Shown here one piece after another: positions 23,358 through 31,254 of a stretch of 35,256 bases of DNA. Made by a program: the position numbers and the translations under genes. The stretch is from NCBI GenBank assembly GCA_019429255.1, contig JAHYIY010000025.1, forward strand, positions 1-35,256, read 5' to 3'. Every line of letters starts with the position of its first letter. Within the stretch, counting starts at the first letter, position 1. Origin of the DNA: Desulfuromonadales bacterium. GTDB taxonomy: Bacteria; Desulfobacterota; Desulfuromonadia; Desulfuromonadales; Geopsychrobacteraceae. Below the pieces are notes generated by a model, which ran no database searches, was not told where the DNA came from, and was given only the letters and a program-made list of their open reading frames with translations.

Positions 23358-24077
23358 CTAAACCTCTGCGAGCATCGCGACTTTACCGATGATGATGGTG
23401 GCAGGGTGACTGATCTGCCGGTTGGCGATGCAGGACAGTACCTCGTCCAGGGTGGTCGAGAAAATTCGCTCCTGCTCGGTTTCCAGACTTTGACCGATCA
23501 GCACCGGCGTGGTGGCCGCCATGCCGTGCATGAGCAACTGATGGCGGATGACGGGCATGTTTCTGACCCCCATGTAGATGACAATGGTAAAGCCGAGGTT
23601 TACCAGGGCGTCCCAGCGGTAGCTGGTTTCCAGGTTATCAGCCTTGGTGTGACCGGTGATAAAGACCACTCCTGCCGCAGAGCGGCGATCGGTCAGGGCA
23701 CCCTGGACCCTGGCGACCAGGGATGAGGCCGAGGTAACACCAGGGATGAGGGTGACGCGGGCACCGACGGAGCGGGCGGCTTCTACTTCCTCCACGGTGC
23801 GGGCAAAGACCGAGGTGTCACCCCCTTTGAGGCGGACGACGCGCTTGCCCCGTTGCAGTTGCTCGATAATTAACGCATTGATCTGGACCTGGGTCCGGCA
23901 ATGAGCGTCGTAGGGGCGCTTGCCGACGTCCAAGGCCTCACAGCTGATCTGCGCGCGGATGGCGGGATGAATCAAGCGGTCGTAGAGGACGACCTCGGCA
24001 CGGCGGATCGCTTCGATCCCTGCAAGGGTGATGGATTGTGCGCCCAAACCGGCGCCGACGATAATAAGTTCGCTCAT
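23358..24077 (-). CDS. cobA: Uroporphyrinogen-III C-methyltransferase (SUMT), divergent
   Basis: SUMT methylates C2 and C7 of uroporphyrinogen III to give precorrin-2. The 239-residue protein keeps VLYDRLIHPAI, VRLKGGD, LIPGVTSASS and a VFITGHT segment. It departs from the usual consensus at the SAM loop, where VGAGPGDP is VGAGLGAQ (residues 7-14), and after RLKGGD, where PFVFGR is TSVFAR (88-93). It lies between cbiK and cobO with gaps of only 0-6 bp. It is most likely functional in this pathway given its place, but the changed loop residues are worth testing. Confidence 0.85.
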   Translation of the reverse strand: MSELIIVGAGLGAQSITLAGIEAIRRAEVVLYDRLIHPAIRAQISCEALDVGKRPYDAHCRTQVQINALIIEQLQRGKRVVRLKGGDTSVFARTVEEVEAARSVGARVTLIPGVTSASSLVARVQGALTDRRSAAGVVFITGHTKADNLETSYRWDALVNLGFTIVIYMGVRNMPVIRHQLLMHGMAATTPVLIGQSLETEQERIFSTTLDEVLSCIANRQISHPATIIIGKVAMLAEV

Positions 24078-24083
24078 CTTATC

Positions 24084-24980
24084 TCACAAGTCGATGGCCG
24101 CTTGCTGTGCGGCTTGTTTCAGTAACTTCAGAAAAATCGCCCGTACGGCAGGGTTCTGTCCGAGACCTTCGAAGACAGGGGTTACCTGATAGCCATCCTT
24201 CTCAAGCAGGGTCAGCCACGAGTCCTCCTCGTCCCCGGCCATGTCATTGCGGGCATGATCCCCGGCTACGTACATCAGCGGCTTTAACAGCACCTTGCGG
24301 GTTTCGGCGGCGGCCAGTTTTTCCCGCACGGTTTCAAAGTCGGGCAGCCCTTCCACCAGGCCGATGCACACGGGAATGCCATATTCACGCCGCAGCAGGA
24401 TTTCCAGTTCGTAATAGGCGCCCTGGGCCATGTGCTCATTACCGTGACCCATGTAGACCAGGGTGGCATCAGCGGCCCGTGCCGCATCGATATCGGGCTT
24501 CAGCGCCCGCACCAGGCCATTGAGCTGGTCGCGATGATCAAAAGCGCCCAGCAGGGGCTTGCCGAGGGCGACTTTTTCGAAGGGTTGCCATTGCGGTTTG
24601 CTGGTTCTGATCGCGCCCAGAGCTTCTACATACGCAGCCAGGTCACGGTACTCCTCGCCGTCAACGATCAGTACCGGCTGGACGACGATCCGCCGATAGC
24701 CCTCATTCTGCAGGTCGGCCATGGCGCCCAGCACGTTTTTGACGGTATAAATCTGTTTGGGAATGGCCGGATGTTCACGGCGGTAGTTTTCGTCTCCAGC
24801 CCGCTCATGCCATTTGCGCCGAATGATGTTGGATGTGAAAGCCAGGCGGACAGGAACGTCGGGATAACGCTCTTTGACATCGTGCAGCATGGCCAGAATC
24901 GGTTCCAGGGTTGTCGGATAGGTGGTACCGAAGGCTGCCAGGACGATGGCTGTAAGAGTCTCCTGTTCGCACTGCTTCAT
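24084..24980 (-). CDS. cbiK: Sirohydrochlorin cobaltochelatase CbiK
   Basis: CbiK inserts Co2+ into sirohydrochlorin. The 298-residue protein has the N-terminal VLAAFGTTYPTTL, the catalytic metal-binding His179 in VYMGHGNEH, and His243 in MYVAGDHARNDMAGDEEDSW. No signal peptide is visible, so it is the cytoplasmic form and not the exported form found in some sulfate reducers. It overlaps the cobT stop by 4 bp and precedes SUMT, which places the first three committed steps side by side. Confidence 0.95.
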   Translation of the reverse strand: MKQCEQETLTAIVLAAFGTTYPTTLEPILAMLHDVKERYPDVPVRLAFTSNIIRRKWHERAGDENYRREHPAIPKQIYTVKNVLGAMADLQNEGYRRIVVQPVLIVDGEEYRDLAAYVEALGAIRTSKPQWQPFEKVALGKPLLGAFDHRDQLNGLVRALKPDIDAARAADATLVYMGHGNEHMAQGAYYELEILLRREYGIPVCIGLVEGLPDFETVREKLAAAETRKVLLKPLMYVAGDHARNDMAGDEEDSWLTLLEKDGYQVTPVFEGLGQNPAVRAIFLKLLKQAAQQAAIDL

Positions 24981-26041
24981 GATCGTATATCCACCAGATA
25001 GTCGCCGTTAATCATGGCTTCGTCGAAGGTTGCCATGCCGGTTAACATGCCCAGTGCAGCATCGATAATGCCGAAGGCCAGCGGGCAACCGCTGCCTTCA
25101 CCCAGGCGCATGTTCAGATGCAGCAGCGGTTCCAGATCCAGTTCGCGCATGATATGAACGTAGCCGGGTTCCGCCGACAGGTGGGAGGGGATCATGTACT
25201 CCCGGACCAGCGGATTGAGGCGGTATGCCACCAACGCGGCGGCGGCAGAGATAAAGCCATCGATGACCACCGGCACCTTGCAATAGGCGGCACCCAAAAA
25301 GCAGCCGGCCATGCCCGCCACGTCCAGGCCACCGACTTTGGCCAGGACGTCCAGCGGATCGTTCGGGTCGGGCTGGTGGAGCGCCAGGGCTGCGCTGATC
25401 ACCTGTTTTTTGCGCGCCAGGGCTTCGTCACTGATGCCGCCGCCCTTGCCGACGGCGACATCAGCATGGGCGCCGGTAAAGGCCATGTAGACGGCGCTGC
25501 TGCAACTGGTGTTGCCGATTCCCATTTCGCCGGTGCCGATCAGATTATAGCCTTCGGCGACCAGACTTTTGACCATCTCGATACCGACCAGCAGGGCCTG
25601 CTCCGCTTCGCGGCGCTCCATGGCGGGTTCCTTGGCGAAATTGGCGGTGCCGGGACGGATTTTGCGTTCGATCAGGCCAGGATGAGAGATGGTCGGCTTA
25701 ATGCCGATATCGACCACGCGCAGGTCGGCGCCGTTAGCGGCGCTGATGACGCAGATACCGGTGATGTTCTTGAGCATATTGATGGACTGGATAGCGGTCA
25801 CTTCCTGGGGGGCGCAGGCAATCCCCTCTGCGACAACCCCGTGATCGGCGGCCATGACGATCGTGCATTTTTTGCGGGGTGCAGGGGTGATGGTGCCGCT
25901 GATGGCGGCCACCTGCGCAGCAATTTCTTCCAGTTTTCCCAGACTGCCGGGGGGTTTGACCAGACTGTCGATGTGCGTCTGGGCGGCGGCACGGATTGCG
26001 GCGCTGACGGGTTCGATGGTCTCAATGATGGTCTTTAACAT
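24977..26041 (-). CDS. cobT: Nicotinate-nucleotide-dimethylbenzimidazole phosphoribosyltransferase CobT
   Basis: CobT activates the lower-ligand base to alpha-ribazole phosphate. The 354-residue protein has DSLVKPPGSLG, IVMAADHGVVAEG, TGEMGIGNTSCSSAV and the catalytic Glu in NMRLGEGSGC near the C-terminus. The ATG at 26041 is chosen because AAAGGAG lies 5 bp before it; the longer frame to 26137 runs into cbiO. It is next to the cobalt transporter genes. Confidence 0.95.
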   Translation of the reverse strand: MLKTIIETIEPVSAAIRAAAQTHIDSLVKPPGSLGKLEEIAAQVAAISGTITPAPRKKCTIVMAADHGVVAEGIACAPQEVTAIQSINMLKNITGICVISAANGADLRVVDIGIKPTISHPGLIERKIRPGTANFAKEPAMERREAEQALLVGIEMVKSLVAEGYNLIGTGEMGIGNTSCSSAVYMAFTGAHADVAVGKGGGISDEALARKKQVISAALALHQPDPNDPLDVLAKVGGLDVAGMAGCFLGAAYCKVPVVIDGFISAAAALVAYRLNPLVREYMIPSHLSAEPGYVHIMRELDLEPLLHLNMRLGEGSGCPLAFGIIDAALGMLTGMATFDEAMINGDYLVDIRS

Positions 26042-26054
26042 CACGGCTCCTTTA

Positions 26055-26885
26055 TTATTTGTTTCCGTTGTCAACAATATAACGACACAGTTCCTCGACA
26101 CTGCGGGGCGGGGTGCCCTCGGCAGAGCCCAGCGCATTCCACACCTGCATCACCTGGGGAAGCCCGAGTCCAAAGCGGGTAAGCACCTCCTGCTGTGCCG
26201 CCAGTGTGTCAGTCGCAATGTGCGCTACGCACTTGCCGGCGTCCATAATGACCATCGTGTCACTCCACTGATAGGCAAAATCGAGATCATGGGTAGCCAG
26301 CACAACACTCAATCCGCTCACGTGGAGTTCGTCGAGCAGGCTCAGAAATTCACGTTGCATGGCAGGGTCGAGTCCGGCCATCGGTTCATCCAGAATCAGC
26401 ACGCGGGGATGCATGGCCAGCACGCCGGCCAGACAGACCCGTTTTTTCTGCCCGAAACTCAAGTGTTGCACCGGTTTGTGGGCGCAATCGTTCAGGTGAA
26501 CGGCAGCCAGCGCCCGGTCAACCCGGTGTCCGACTTCATCTGCTGCCAGTCCCAGGTTAAGGGGCCCGAAAGCAACATCTTCGCGCACACTGGCGGAAAA
26601 AAGCTGACTGTCAGGATTCTGGAACACCATGCCAATATCGGTACGCAGGCGGATGAGTTCAGCGCGGCGGTAGCTCAGGAGCCGATCATCATAGCGCACC
26701 TCTCCCTGCTGGGGCCGCAGCAGACCGTTGGTATGCAGCAACAAGGTGGTTTTGCCGGCACCGTTAGCCCCCAGGATGGCGGTCCGCTCCCCTTCTGCAA
26801 TCATCAAGGTGCAATCATCAAGGCCTTTGCTGCCGTCGGGATAGCGGTAGTGTACCGCCTGAAATTCGAGAATAGCGCCTGTCAT
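26055..26885 (-). CDS. cbiO: Cobalt ECF transporter ATPase CbiO
   Basis: The 276-residue ATPase powers cobalt uptake with CbiMNQ. It has Walker A GANGAGKTT (about 39-47), a Q-loop in MVFQNPDSQLF, the ABC signature LSFGQKKRV, Walker B VLILDEPMAGLD and the H-loop ATHDLDF. It overlaps cbiQ by 4 bp (ATGA). Confidence 0.95.
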   Translation of the reverse strand: MTGAILEFQAVHYRYPDGSKGLDDCTLMIAEGERTAILGANGAGKTTLLLHTNGLLRPQQGEVRYDDRLLSYRRAELIRLRTDIGMVFQNPDSQLFSASVREDVAFGPLNLGLAADEVGHRVDRALAAVHLNDCAHKPVQHLSFGQKKRVCLAGVLAMHPRVLILDEPMAGLDPAMQREFLSLLDELHVSGLSVVLATHDLDFAYQWSDTMVIMDAGKCVAHIATDTLAAQQEVLTRFGLGLPQVMQVWNALGSAEGTPPRSVEELCRYIVDNGNK

Positions 26886-27628
26886 CCAGCGATCACCACG
26901 ACGATATTCAGGCTCGCTCCCGCCAGCAGGGCAATCAGGCCGTCGCGCCCGGCATGGGGAAAAGTCTGATCGGCAAAACGCAGAGGGCCCTCGCCTGATC
27001 GTGCTTGAGCAGCGGCATGCAACTGTTCCGCCCGTTGCCAGAGTTGCAGGGTGGTATGGGCGATCAGTATTCCCAGGGAGCGCAGGGCGCGCTGGGTGCT
27101 GATATATCCCAGGCGTGCTATTTGCGCCGTACGGGTAGCGCTTACGACTTGCGCGAAAACAAAAAGCGAACGATAACCCAGCACCATGATATCGATCAGC
27201 AACTCAGGGGTACGCAAGCGCCGCAACAGTGCCATCAAATCCCTTAACGGGGTGGTCAACGCCAGAAACAGCAAGGAGCAAAGGCAGGCGAGGGAGCGGG
27301 TGCACACCAGCGCCGCCTGCTTGAGCTGCTCCGCCGGAAAAGATAAGGATACATCACGCCATGATTCCCCCCAGGTGATGGACAGGGCGATGGAAAATGC
27401 ACTCAATACCAGAAAAAACAGCGCCGGAGCGAGAATGAGCAGATAAGAGCGCCATGCAACCCGCGCCACGCCCAGCGTCAGGAACGCAAACATCAGCGCT
27501 ACGCCGGCGGCTGCCGCCACGCTGGCGGCCAGAAAGGCCGCGCACAAACCGCTCAGGGTAAAAATCCCCTTGGCACTCGGCGCAACATGCCGCCAGGCAC
27601 TCTGGTGACTGAAGCGCTCTATGTGCAT
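26882..27628 (-). CDS. cbiQ: Cobalt ECF transporter transmembrane subunit CbiQ
   Basis: CbiQ is the membrane coupling protein of the cobalt importer. The 248-residue protein has about six hydrophobic segments and the cytoplasmic coupling motif with Ala-Arg-Gly (HAAAQARSGEG). The ATG at 27628 follows AAGG at 7 bp; an ATG at 27646 is in frame but has a poorer site. It overlaps the 3' end of cbiN by about 10 bp. Confidence 0.93.
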   Translation of the reverse strand: MHIERFSHQSAWRHVAPSAKGIFTLSGLCAAFLAASVAAAAGVALMFAFLTLGVARVAWRSYLLILAPALFFLVLSAFSIALSITWGESWRDVSLSFPAEQLKQAALVCTRSLACLCSLLFLALTTPLRDLMALLRRLRTPELLIDIMVLGYRSLFVFAQVVSATRTAQIARLGYISTQRALRSLGILIAHTTLQLWQRAEQLHAAAQARSGEGPLRFADQTFPHAGRDGLIALLAGASLNIVVVIAG

Positions 27629-27939
27629 GGCTGCCCTTGCTGCCATGCACGTCGCATTCGCACGCGGGTGATGGAGACGCCCAGATAGTAACCGATGAAG
27701 CCGCCGCCAAGAGCGGCCTGCAAGGCAAACAGAAGGGATTCAATCTCTCCACTAGGGGGCTCCCAGAACGGGTTGAACCAGGGTTCGTAGTCCGGCGCAA
27801 TTTGGTTAATGGCCACCATGGCCTCGCCGTCTGCGCCGGTGAATGTCTCCACATCCTTATCCGTTTGCACCACCCCTAGCGGCAGTAGCGCCAGCAGAAT
27901 GACTGCCAGTATTAACAGCAGGTTCTGGTGCTTTTTCAT
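27619..27939 (-). CDS. cbiN: Cobalt transport protein CbiN
   Basis: The 106-residue small membrane protein has an N-terminal membrane segment (about 5-24), an extracytoplasmic loop with TFTGADGEA and [21 protein letters not shown], and a second segment (about 70-92). This layout and loop are typical of CbiN, which helps CbiM load cobalt. The ATG overlaps the cbiM stop. Confidence 0.95.
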   Translation of the reverse strand: MKKHQNLLLILAVILLALLPLGVVQTDKDVETFTGADGEAMVAINQIAPDYEPWFNPFWEPPSGEIESLLFALQAALGGGFIGYYLGVSITRVRMRRAWQQGQPCT

Positions 27940-28613
27940 GGTTGTGCCTCGCGCGCTTGCAGCAGGTTCATCTGCCGCAGTTCCTGTGGGTTAAAGCGTG
28001 CCAGGGCATTAAATATCAACACCGACAGCAACCCTTCGATGATGGCCAGCGGGAGCTGCGTCAAAGCGAAAATGGCAGCAAACTTGACGAAAGAAGCCAC
28101 GAAGCCGCCCGCCGGATCGGGAAACGCCAGTGCCAGTTGCGCCGACGTCGTGAGATAGGTCATCAGGTTAGCACTGCAGGTAGCAAGAAATATGGCCATT
28201 CCAAAGGGTGAACGGACCATGCGCGCCAGCCGGAATACACCGTAGGCAACAAAAGGCCCGACAATTGCCATGGAAAAAACGTTGGCACCCAGCGTTGTGA
28301 TGCCACCATGGGCCAGTAAGAGCGCTTGAAAAAGCAGAACCACGAGTCCAATCGGTGCCATCGCCGTGGGACCGAACAACAGAGCGCCAAATCCCGTTCC
28401 GGTTGGGTGGGAGCTGCTCCCGGTAACCGATGGAATTTTGAGCGCCGAAAGAATAAAGGTAAAGGCCGCTGCAACGCCGAGGAGCATACGATACTCCGGA
28501 TGTTTTTTGACTTTTTTACCAAGGGAATAGACGCCGTAGGCAACAATGGGAGCCGACACCAGGCTCCAGCCGATTGCGTGACCAGCCGGGAGAAACCCTT
28601 CCATGATGTGCAT
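27936..28613 (-). CDS. cbiM: Cobalt transport substrate-binding subunit CbiM
   Basis: CbiM binds Co2+ and forms the import path. The 225-residue protein starts [16 protein letters not shown]: the N-terminal Met-His-Ile-Met contributes the metal site, which fixes the start at 28613, where AGGAG also precedes the ATG. The longer frame to 28742 crosses the terminator and is not coding. Further signatures are [17 protein letters not shown] and [17 protein letters not shown]. It is the first gene after the riboswitch. Confidence 0.95.
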   Translation of the reverse strand: MHIMEGFLPAGHAIGWSLVSAPIVAYGVYSLGKKVKKHPEYRMLLGVAAAFTFILSALKIPSVTGSSSHPTGTGFGALLFGPTAMAPIGLVVLLFQALLLAHGGITTLGANVFSMAIVGPFVAYGVFRLARMVRSPFGMAIFLATCSANLMTYLTTSAQLALAFPDPAGGFVASFVKFAAIFALTQLPLAIIEGLLSVLIFNALARFNPQELRQMNLLQAREAQP

Positions 28614-28651
28614 TTTTTCTCTCCTGTCTCCCATTTTTGAAACGCAAGAGG

Positions 28652-28693
28652 CGCAATAAAAAACCCGCACCCTGAAAAGACAGGGGCGGGTTT
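28652..28693 (-). terminator. Riboswitch-linked intrinsic terminator before cbiM
   Basis: On the minus strand AAACCCGCCCCTG pairs with CAGGGTGCGGGTTT around the loop TCTTTT and is followed by TTTTTTATT. This is a full intrinsic terminator located between the aptamer and the cbiM start, as expected for an expression platform that stops transcription when cobalamin is bound. Confidence 0.85.
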
Positions 28694-28751
28694 CCGAATT
28701 TAAAGCCGCGCGTGCCCACGCTCCCTGGCCCGGGGAGATCAAAGTGGATGT

Positions 28752-28955
28752 TTCACCGGCAGGTCTTCTGACTTGCGAGCGCTCGGCTTATAATAACCGG
28801 TATCTCGTACGGCCTTCCCAGTTGAAAAAACCAGTGGCATGGTTGTACAAGATCTAACTCGCTTACAGCGGCGGGTCCGTGGAGGATTTTCACCTCACTT
28901 CCCGTTGTTGTCCTACCCAGGGTAGAGTAACAAGCCTTGCGGCACCGGCGAAACG
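28752..28955 (-). promoter_or_regulatory. Cobalamin riboswitch (B12 element)
   Basis: On the minus strand the conserved blocks appear in order: GGTGCCGCAAGGC, CGGGAAGTGAGGTGAAAATCC, ACGGACCCGCCGCTGTAAGCG, the B12 box GCCACTG (28832-28838), GGGAAGGCC, and GTCAGAAGACCTGCC (28759-28773). It controls cbiM and probably the close-packed genes behind it, shutting off cobalt import and synthesis when cobalamin is plentiful. No second element was found before cbiD or cbiL. Confidence 0.95.
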
Positions 28956-28969
28956 TTCGATTGTGGATC

Positions 28970-28999
28970 GTTATAGGGACTGAAGCGGGAAGATGTCAA
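28970..28999 (-). promoter_or_regulatory. Sigma-70-type promoter of the riboswitch transcript
   Basis: On the minus strand TTGACA (28999-28994) is an exact -35 box, followed after 18 bp by TATAAC (28975-28970), one base from the -10 consensus. It lies immediately before the aptamer, so transcription would start about 10-15 bp upstream of the first riboswitch block. Confidence 0.75.
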
Positions 29000-29062
29000 G
29001 AATTAATCCTCCGGTAGGTGTTTTCAAGGGTGGTTGAAACATGTAAAAATGTTAGTTTGTTC

Positions 29063-29216
29063 GTATATGTTCAGCACCGGCTCGGGGAGCCTATGTCAAG
29101 GGACGCGATTGTTTCCCGCCGGGTCATCCATGACCGCTTGTTGTCGCCGTCCCTGGCGACAAACACCCTTGCCACAGGAACCTCGATCCTGCGCAAGGAC
29201 GGTAGTAACTAGTTAC
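29063..29216 (+). mobile_element. MITE-like element, copy D
   Basis: The left end GTATATGTTCAGC (29063-29075) and right end AGTAACTAGTTAC (29204-29216) match the ends of the other copies more loosely. The core is nearly identical to copies A and C: TGTCAAGGGACGC, GGGTCATCCATGACC, TTGTCGCCGTCCCTGGCGACAA and CCCTTGCCACAGGA. The second hairpin has lost one pairing base in its loop (CCCTGG). Flanking octamers GTTTGTTC and AATTGCTC share only about half their positions, so any target duplication has decayed. It lies 49 bp before the DUF1015 start codon. Confidence 0.8.
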
Positions 29217-29265
29217 AATTGCTCTACCTATCATTCAATCATGTTGGAAGGAAAGGAATCGAATC

Positions 29266-30609
29266 ATGATTTATGAACATATCGGCTTGCAGGTGCCTAA
29301 CATTCTGCTACCGAAAAAAGGGGTCGACATGCAGCGCTGGGCAGTGATTGCCTGCGATCAGTACACCTCCGACCGTAACTACTGGCGGCATCTGGACGAG
29401 CAGGTCGGCCTGGCGCCCTCAACCTTACGGTTGACCCTGCCGGAAGTCTACCTTGAAGATACGGACGTTGAGGAGCGCATCCAGGCGATCAACCGCACCA
29501 TGGAAAGCTATCTGGTGCAAGGGATTTTGGAAGAACAGCCGCCGGGGCTGATTCTGGTCAATCGGCGTACTTCTGCCGTGCCGTCACGCAAGGGTCTGAT
29601 GGTAGCTCTTGATCTGGAGCGTTATGATTATCGCCCCGGTTCCCAGAGTCTGATCCGTGCTACCGAAGGAACTATCATCGAACGGCTGCCGCCGCGCATT
29701 CGGGTACGACAAAATGCAGCAATTGAACTACCCCACATCATGGTGTTGATCGATGATCCGCAGCGTACCGTCATCGAACCGCTGTTCGAAGAAAAGCTTG
29801 AGAAGGTTTATGACATCGAGCTGCTGTGCCAGGGGGGGCATCTGACGGGGTATCGCGTTGATCAACCGGCATTGCTTAACCAGGTCGCTAATGCGTTGGA
29901 AAAACTCGCCGATCCGCAATCCTATCGCAATCGTTACAATGTCGAAGGGGAGGTCATGCTCTACGCCATGGGGGACGGCAACCATTCTTTCGCCACCGCC
30001 AAGGCGATCTGGGAAAAGCTTAAAGAAGAGGCTGGTGATCCCCAGCAGGTGATGGATCATCCGGCACGCTTTGCCCTGGTGGAACTGGTCAATGTGCATG
30101 ATCCGGGGTTGGAATTCGAAGCGATTCACCGGGTATTATTTGATGTTGATGGCGAGGGACTCAAGCAACAGATGGAGACTTTTTTTGCCCAGCGCGGCAC
30201 GCCTCTGACCATCTCCTCCTGCAGTGATTTGAAAGGAGCCAAAGCCTGCCTCGATGAAATTCAGGGGGAGCACACTTTCGTGATGGTTGTGGAGAGTCAA
30301 TATTTTGCCTGCGATATCGCTGATCCGGAGTACACCCTTGAGGTTGCTTCTTTGCAGGCTTTCCTTGACGAATTTTTAAGCACTAACCCGCAGGTTCGCA
30401 TTGACTATATCCATGGAGATCATGAAGTGGCCGAACTCGGCAGCAAAGAGCACAACGCCGGATTTTATCTGCCTTCCATCTCCAAACATGACTTGTTCCG
30501 CACCATAGTGCTTGACGGCGCCCTGCCGCGCAAAACCTTCTCTATGGGCGAGGCGGACGAAAAACGTTTTTACCTGGAGAGTCGGCGGATTACGGCTGAC
30601 AAAGCATGA
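29266..30609 (+). CDS. DUF1015 family protein
   Basis: The 447-residue soluble protein matches the DUF1015 family, whose members are found beside serine biosynthesis genes in some bacteria and have no settled function. Recognisable parts are LPKKGVDMQRWAVIACDQYTSD near the N-terminus, the central MLYAMGDGNHSFATAKAIWE motif, which is the best conserved part of the family, and a C-terminal HNAGFYLPSISKHDLF. GGAAGGAAAGGA precedes the ATG. It is coupled by ATGA to a HAD phosphatase; no serA or serC is visible here. Confidence 0.85.
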   Translation: MIYEHIGLQVPNILLPKKGVDMQRWAVIACDQYTSDRNYWRHLDEQVGLAPSTLRLTLPEVYLEDTDVEERIQAINRTMESYLVQGILEEQPPGLILVNRRTSAVPSRKGLMVALDLERYDYRPGSQSLIRATEGTIIERLPPRIRVRQNAAIELPHIMVLIDDPQRTVIEPLFEEKLEKVYDIELLCQGGHLTGYRVDQPALLNQVANALEKLADPQSYRNRYNVEGEVMLYAMGDGNHSFATAKAIWEKLKEEAGDPQQVMDHPARFALVELVNVHDPGLEFEAIHRVLFDVDGEGLKQQMETFFAQRGTPLTISSCSDLKGAKACLDEIQGEHTFVMVVESQYFACDIADPEYTLEVASLQAFLDEFLSTNPQVRIDYIHGDHEVAELGSKEHNAGFYLPSISKHDLFRTIVLDGALPRKTFSMGEADEKRFYLESRRITADKA

Positions 30610-31223
30610 AACCAGGGGCGGCAGCAGTCAACTATATTGTCTTCGATCTGGGCAAGGTGCTGATTGATTACAGCTATGTCGATTTCTTTGCCCTGTTACG
30701 TGAGCACGGCGTGCAAGCGGCCAAGGTGGAAGATTTTTTGCTGCAGGCCGGATTGCATGACTACGAACACGGCTATTTAGCCTGTGACGATTTTCTCGCC
30801 GGGATGAATAGCCTGCTCGCCCGGCCCCTTGCTCAAGAACAGTTGAGGCAAGCCTGGAACGGTCTCTTTGCTCCGATACCTGAAATGCTTGAATTAGCGG
30901 CTGAGCTTAAAAACCATTATCCGGTGTATCTGCTCTCCAATATTGGCAAGCTCCACTGGGATTTTCTGTCAGCAACCTACGCACTGGATGCTTATTGTCA
31001 CGACCGCCTGGCCTCTTTTGAGGCCGGCGCCATGAAACCAGCCGCCACCATTTACCACGCTGCACAACAGCGCTTTGCCCTTGAGCCCGCATACACCTTG
31101 TTTATTGATGACAAACCGGAAAATATTCGTGGTGCCATCGCCTGTGGATGGCAGGGTTTTGTCCATCGTGATCCGGCGGCTACCAGAGACTGCTTGTACA
31201 AGTTGACCGGTTTTGCGAACTAA
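30606..31223 (+). CDS. HAD-superfamily phosphatase, YihX-like
   Basis: The 205-residue hydrolase has motif I FDLGKVLID (nucleophile Asp, with Gly where most HAD phosphatases carry the second Asp or Gly-Val pair, as in YihX-type FDLGNV), motif II VYLLSNIGKLHWDF, motif III Lys in AGAMKPAATIY and motif IV LFIDDKPENIRGA. It probably acts on a small phosphorylated sugar or metabolite; the substrate is unknown. Its start overlaps the DUF1015 stop and its stop lies about 30 bp before the DcuS-like kinase. Confidence 0.85.
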   Translation: MKPGAAAVNYIVFDLGKVLIDYSYVDFFALLREHGVQAAKVEDFLLQAGLHDYEHGYLACDDFLAGMNSLLARPLAQEQLRQAWNGLFAPIPEMLELAAELKNHYPVYLLSNIGKLHWDFLSATYALDAYCHDRLASFEAGAMKPAATIYHAAQQRFALEPAYTLFIDDKPENIRGAIACGWQGFVHRDPAATRDCLYKLTGFAN

Positions 31224-31254
31224 TCAGTTGTTGCCAACAGGGCGGAAACACCGG

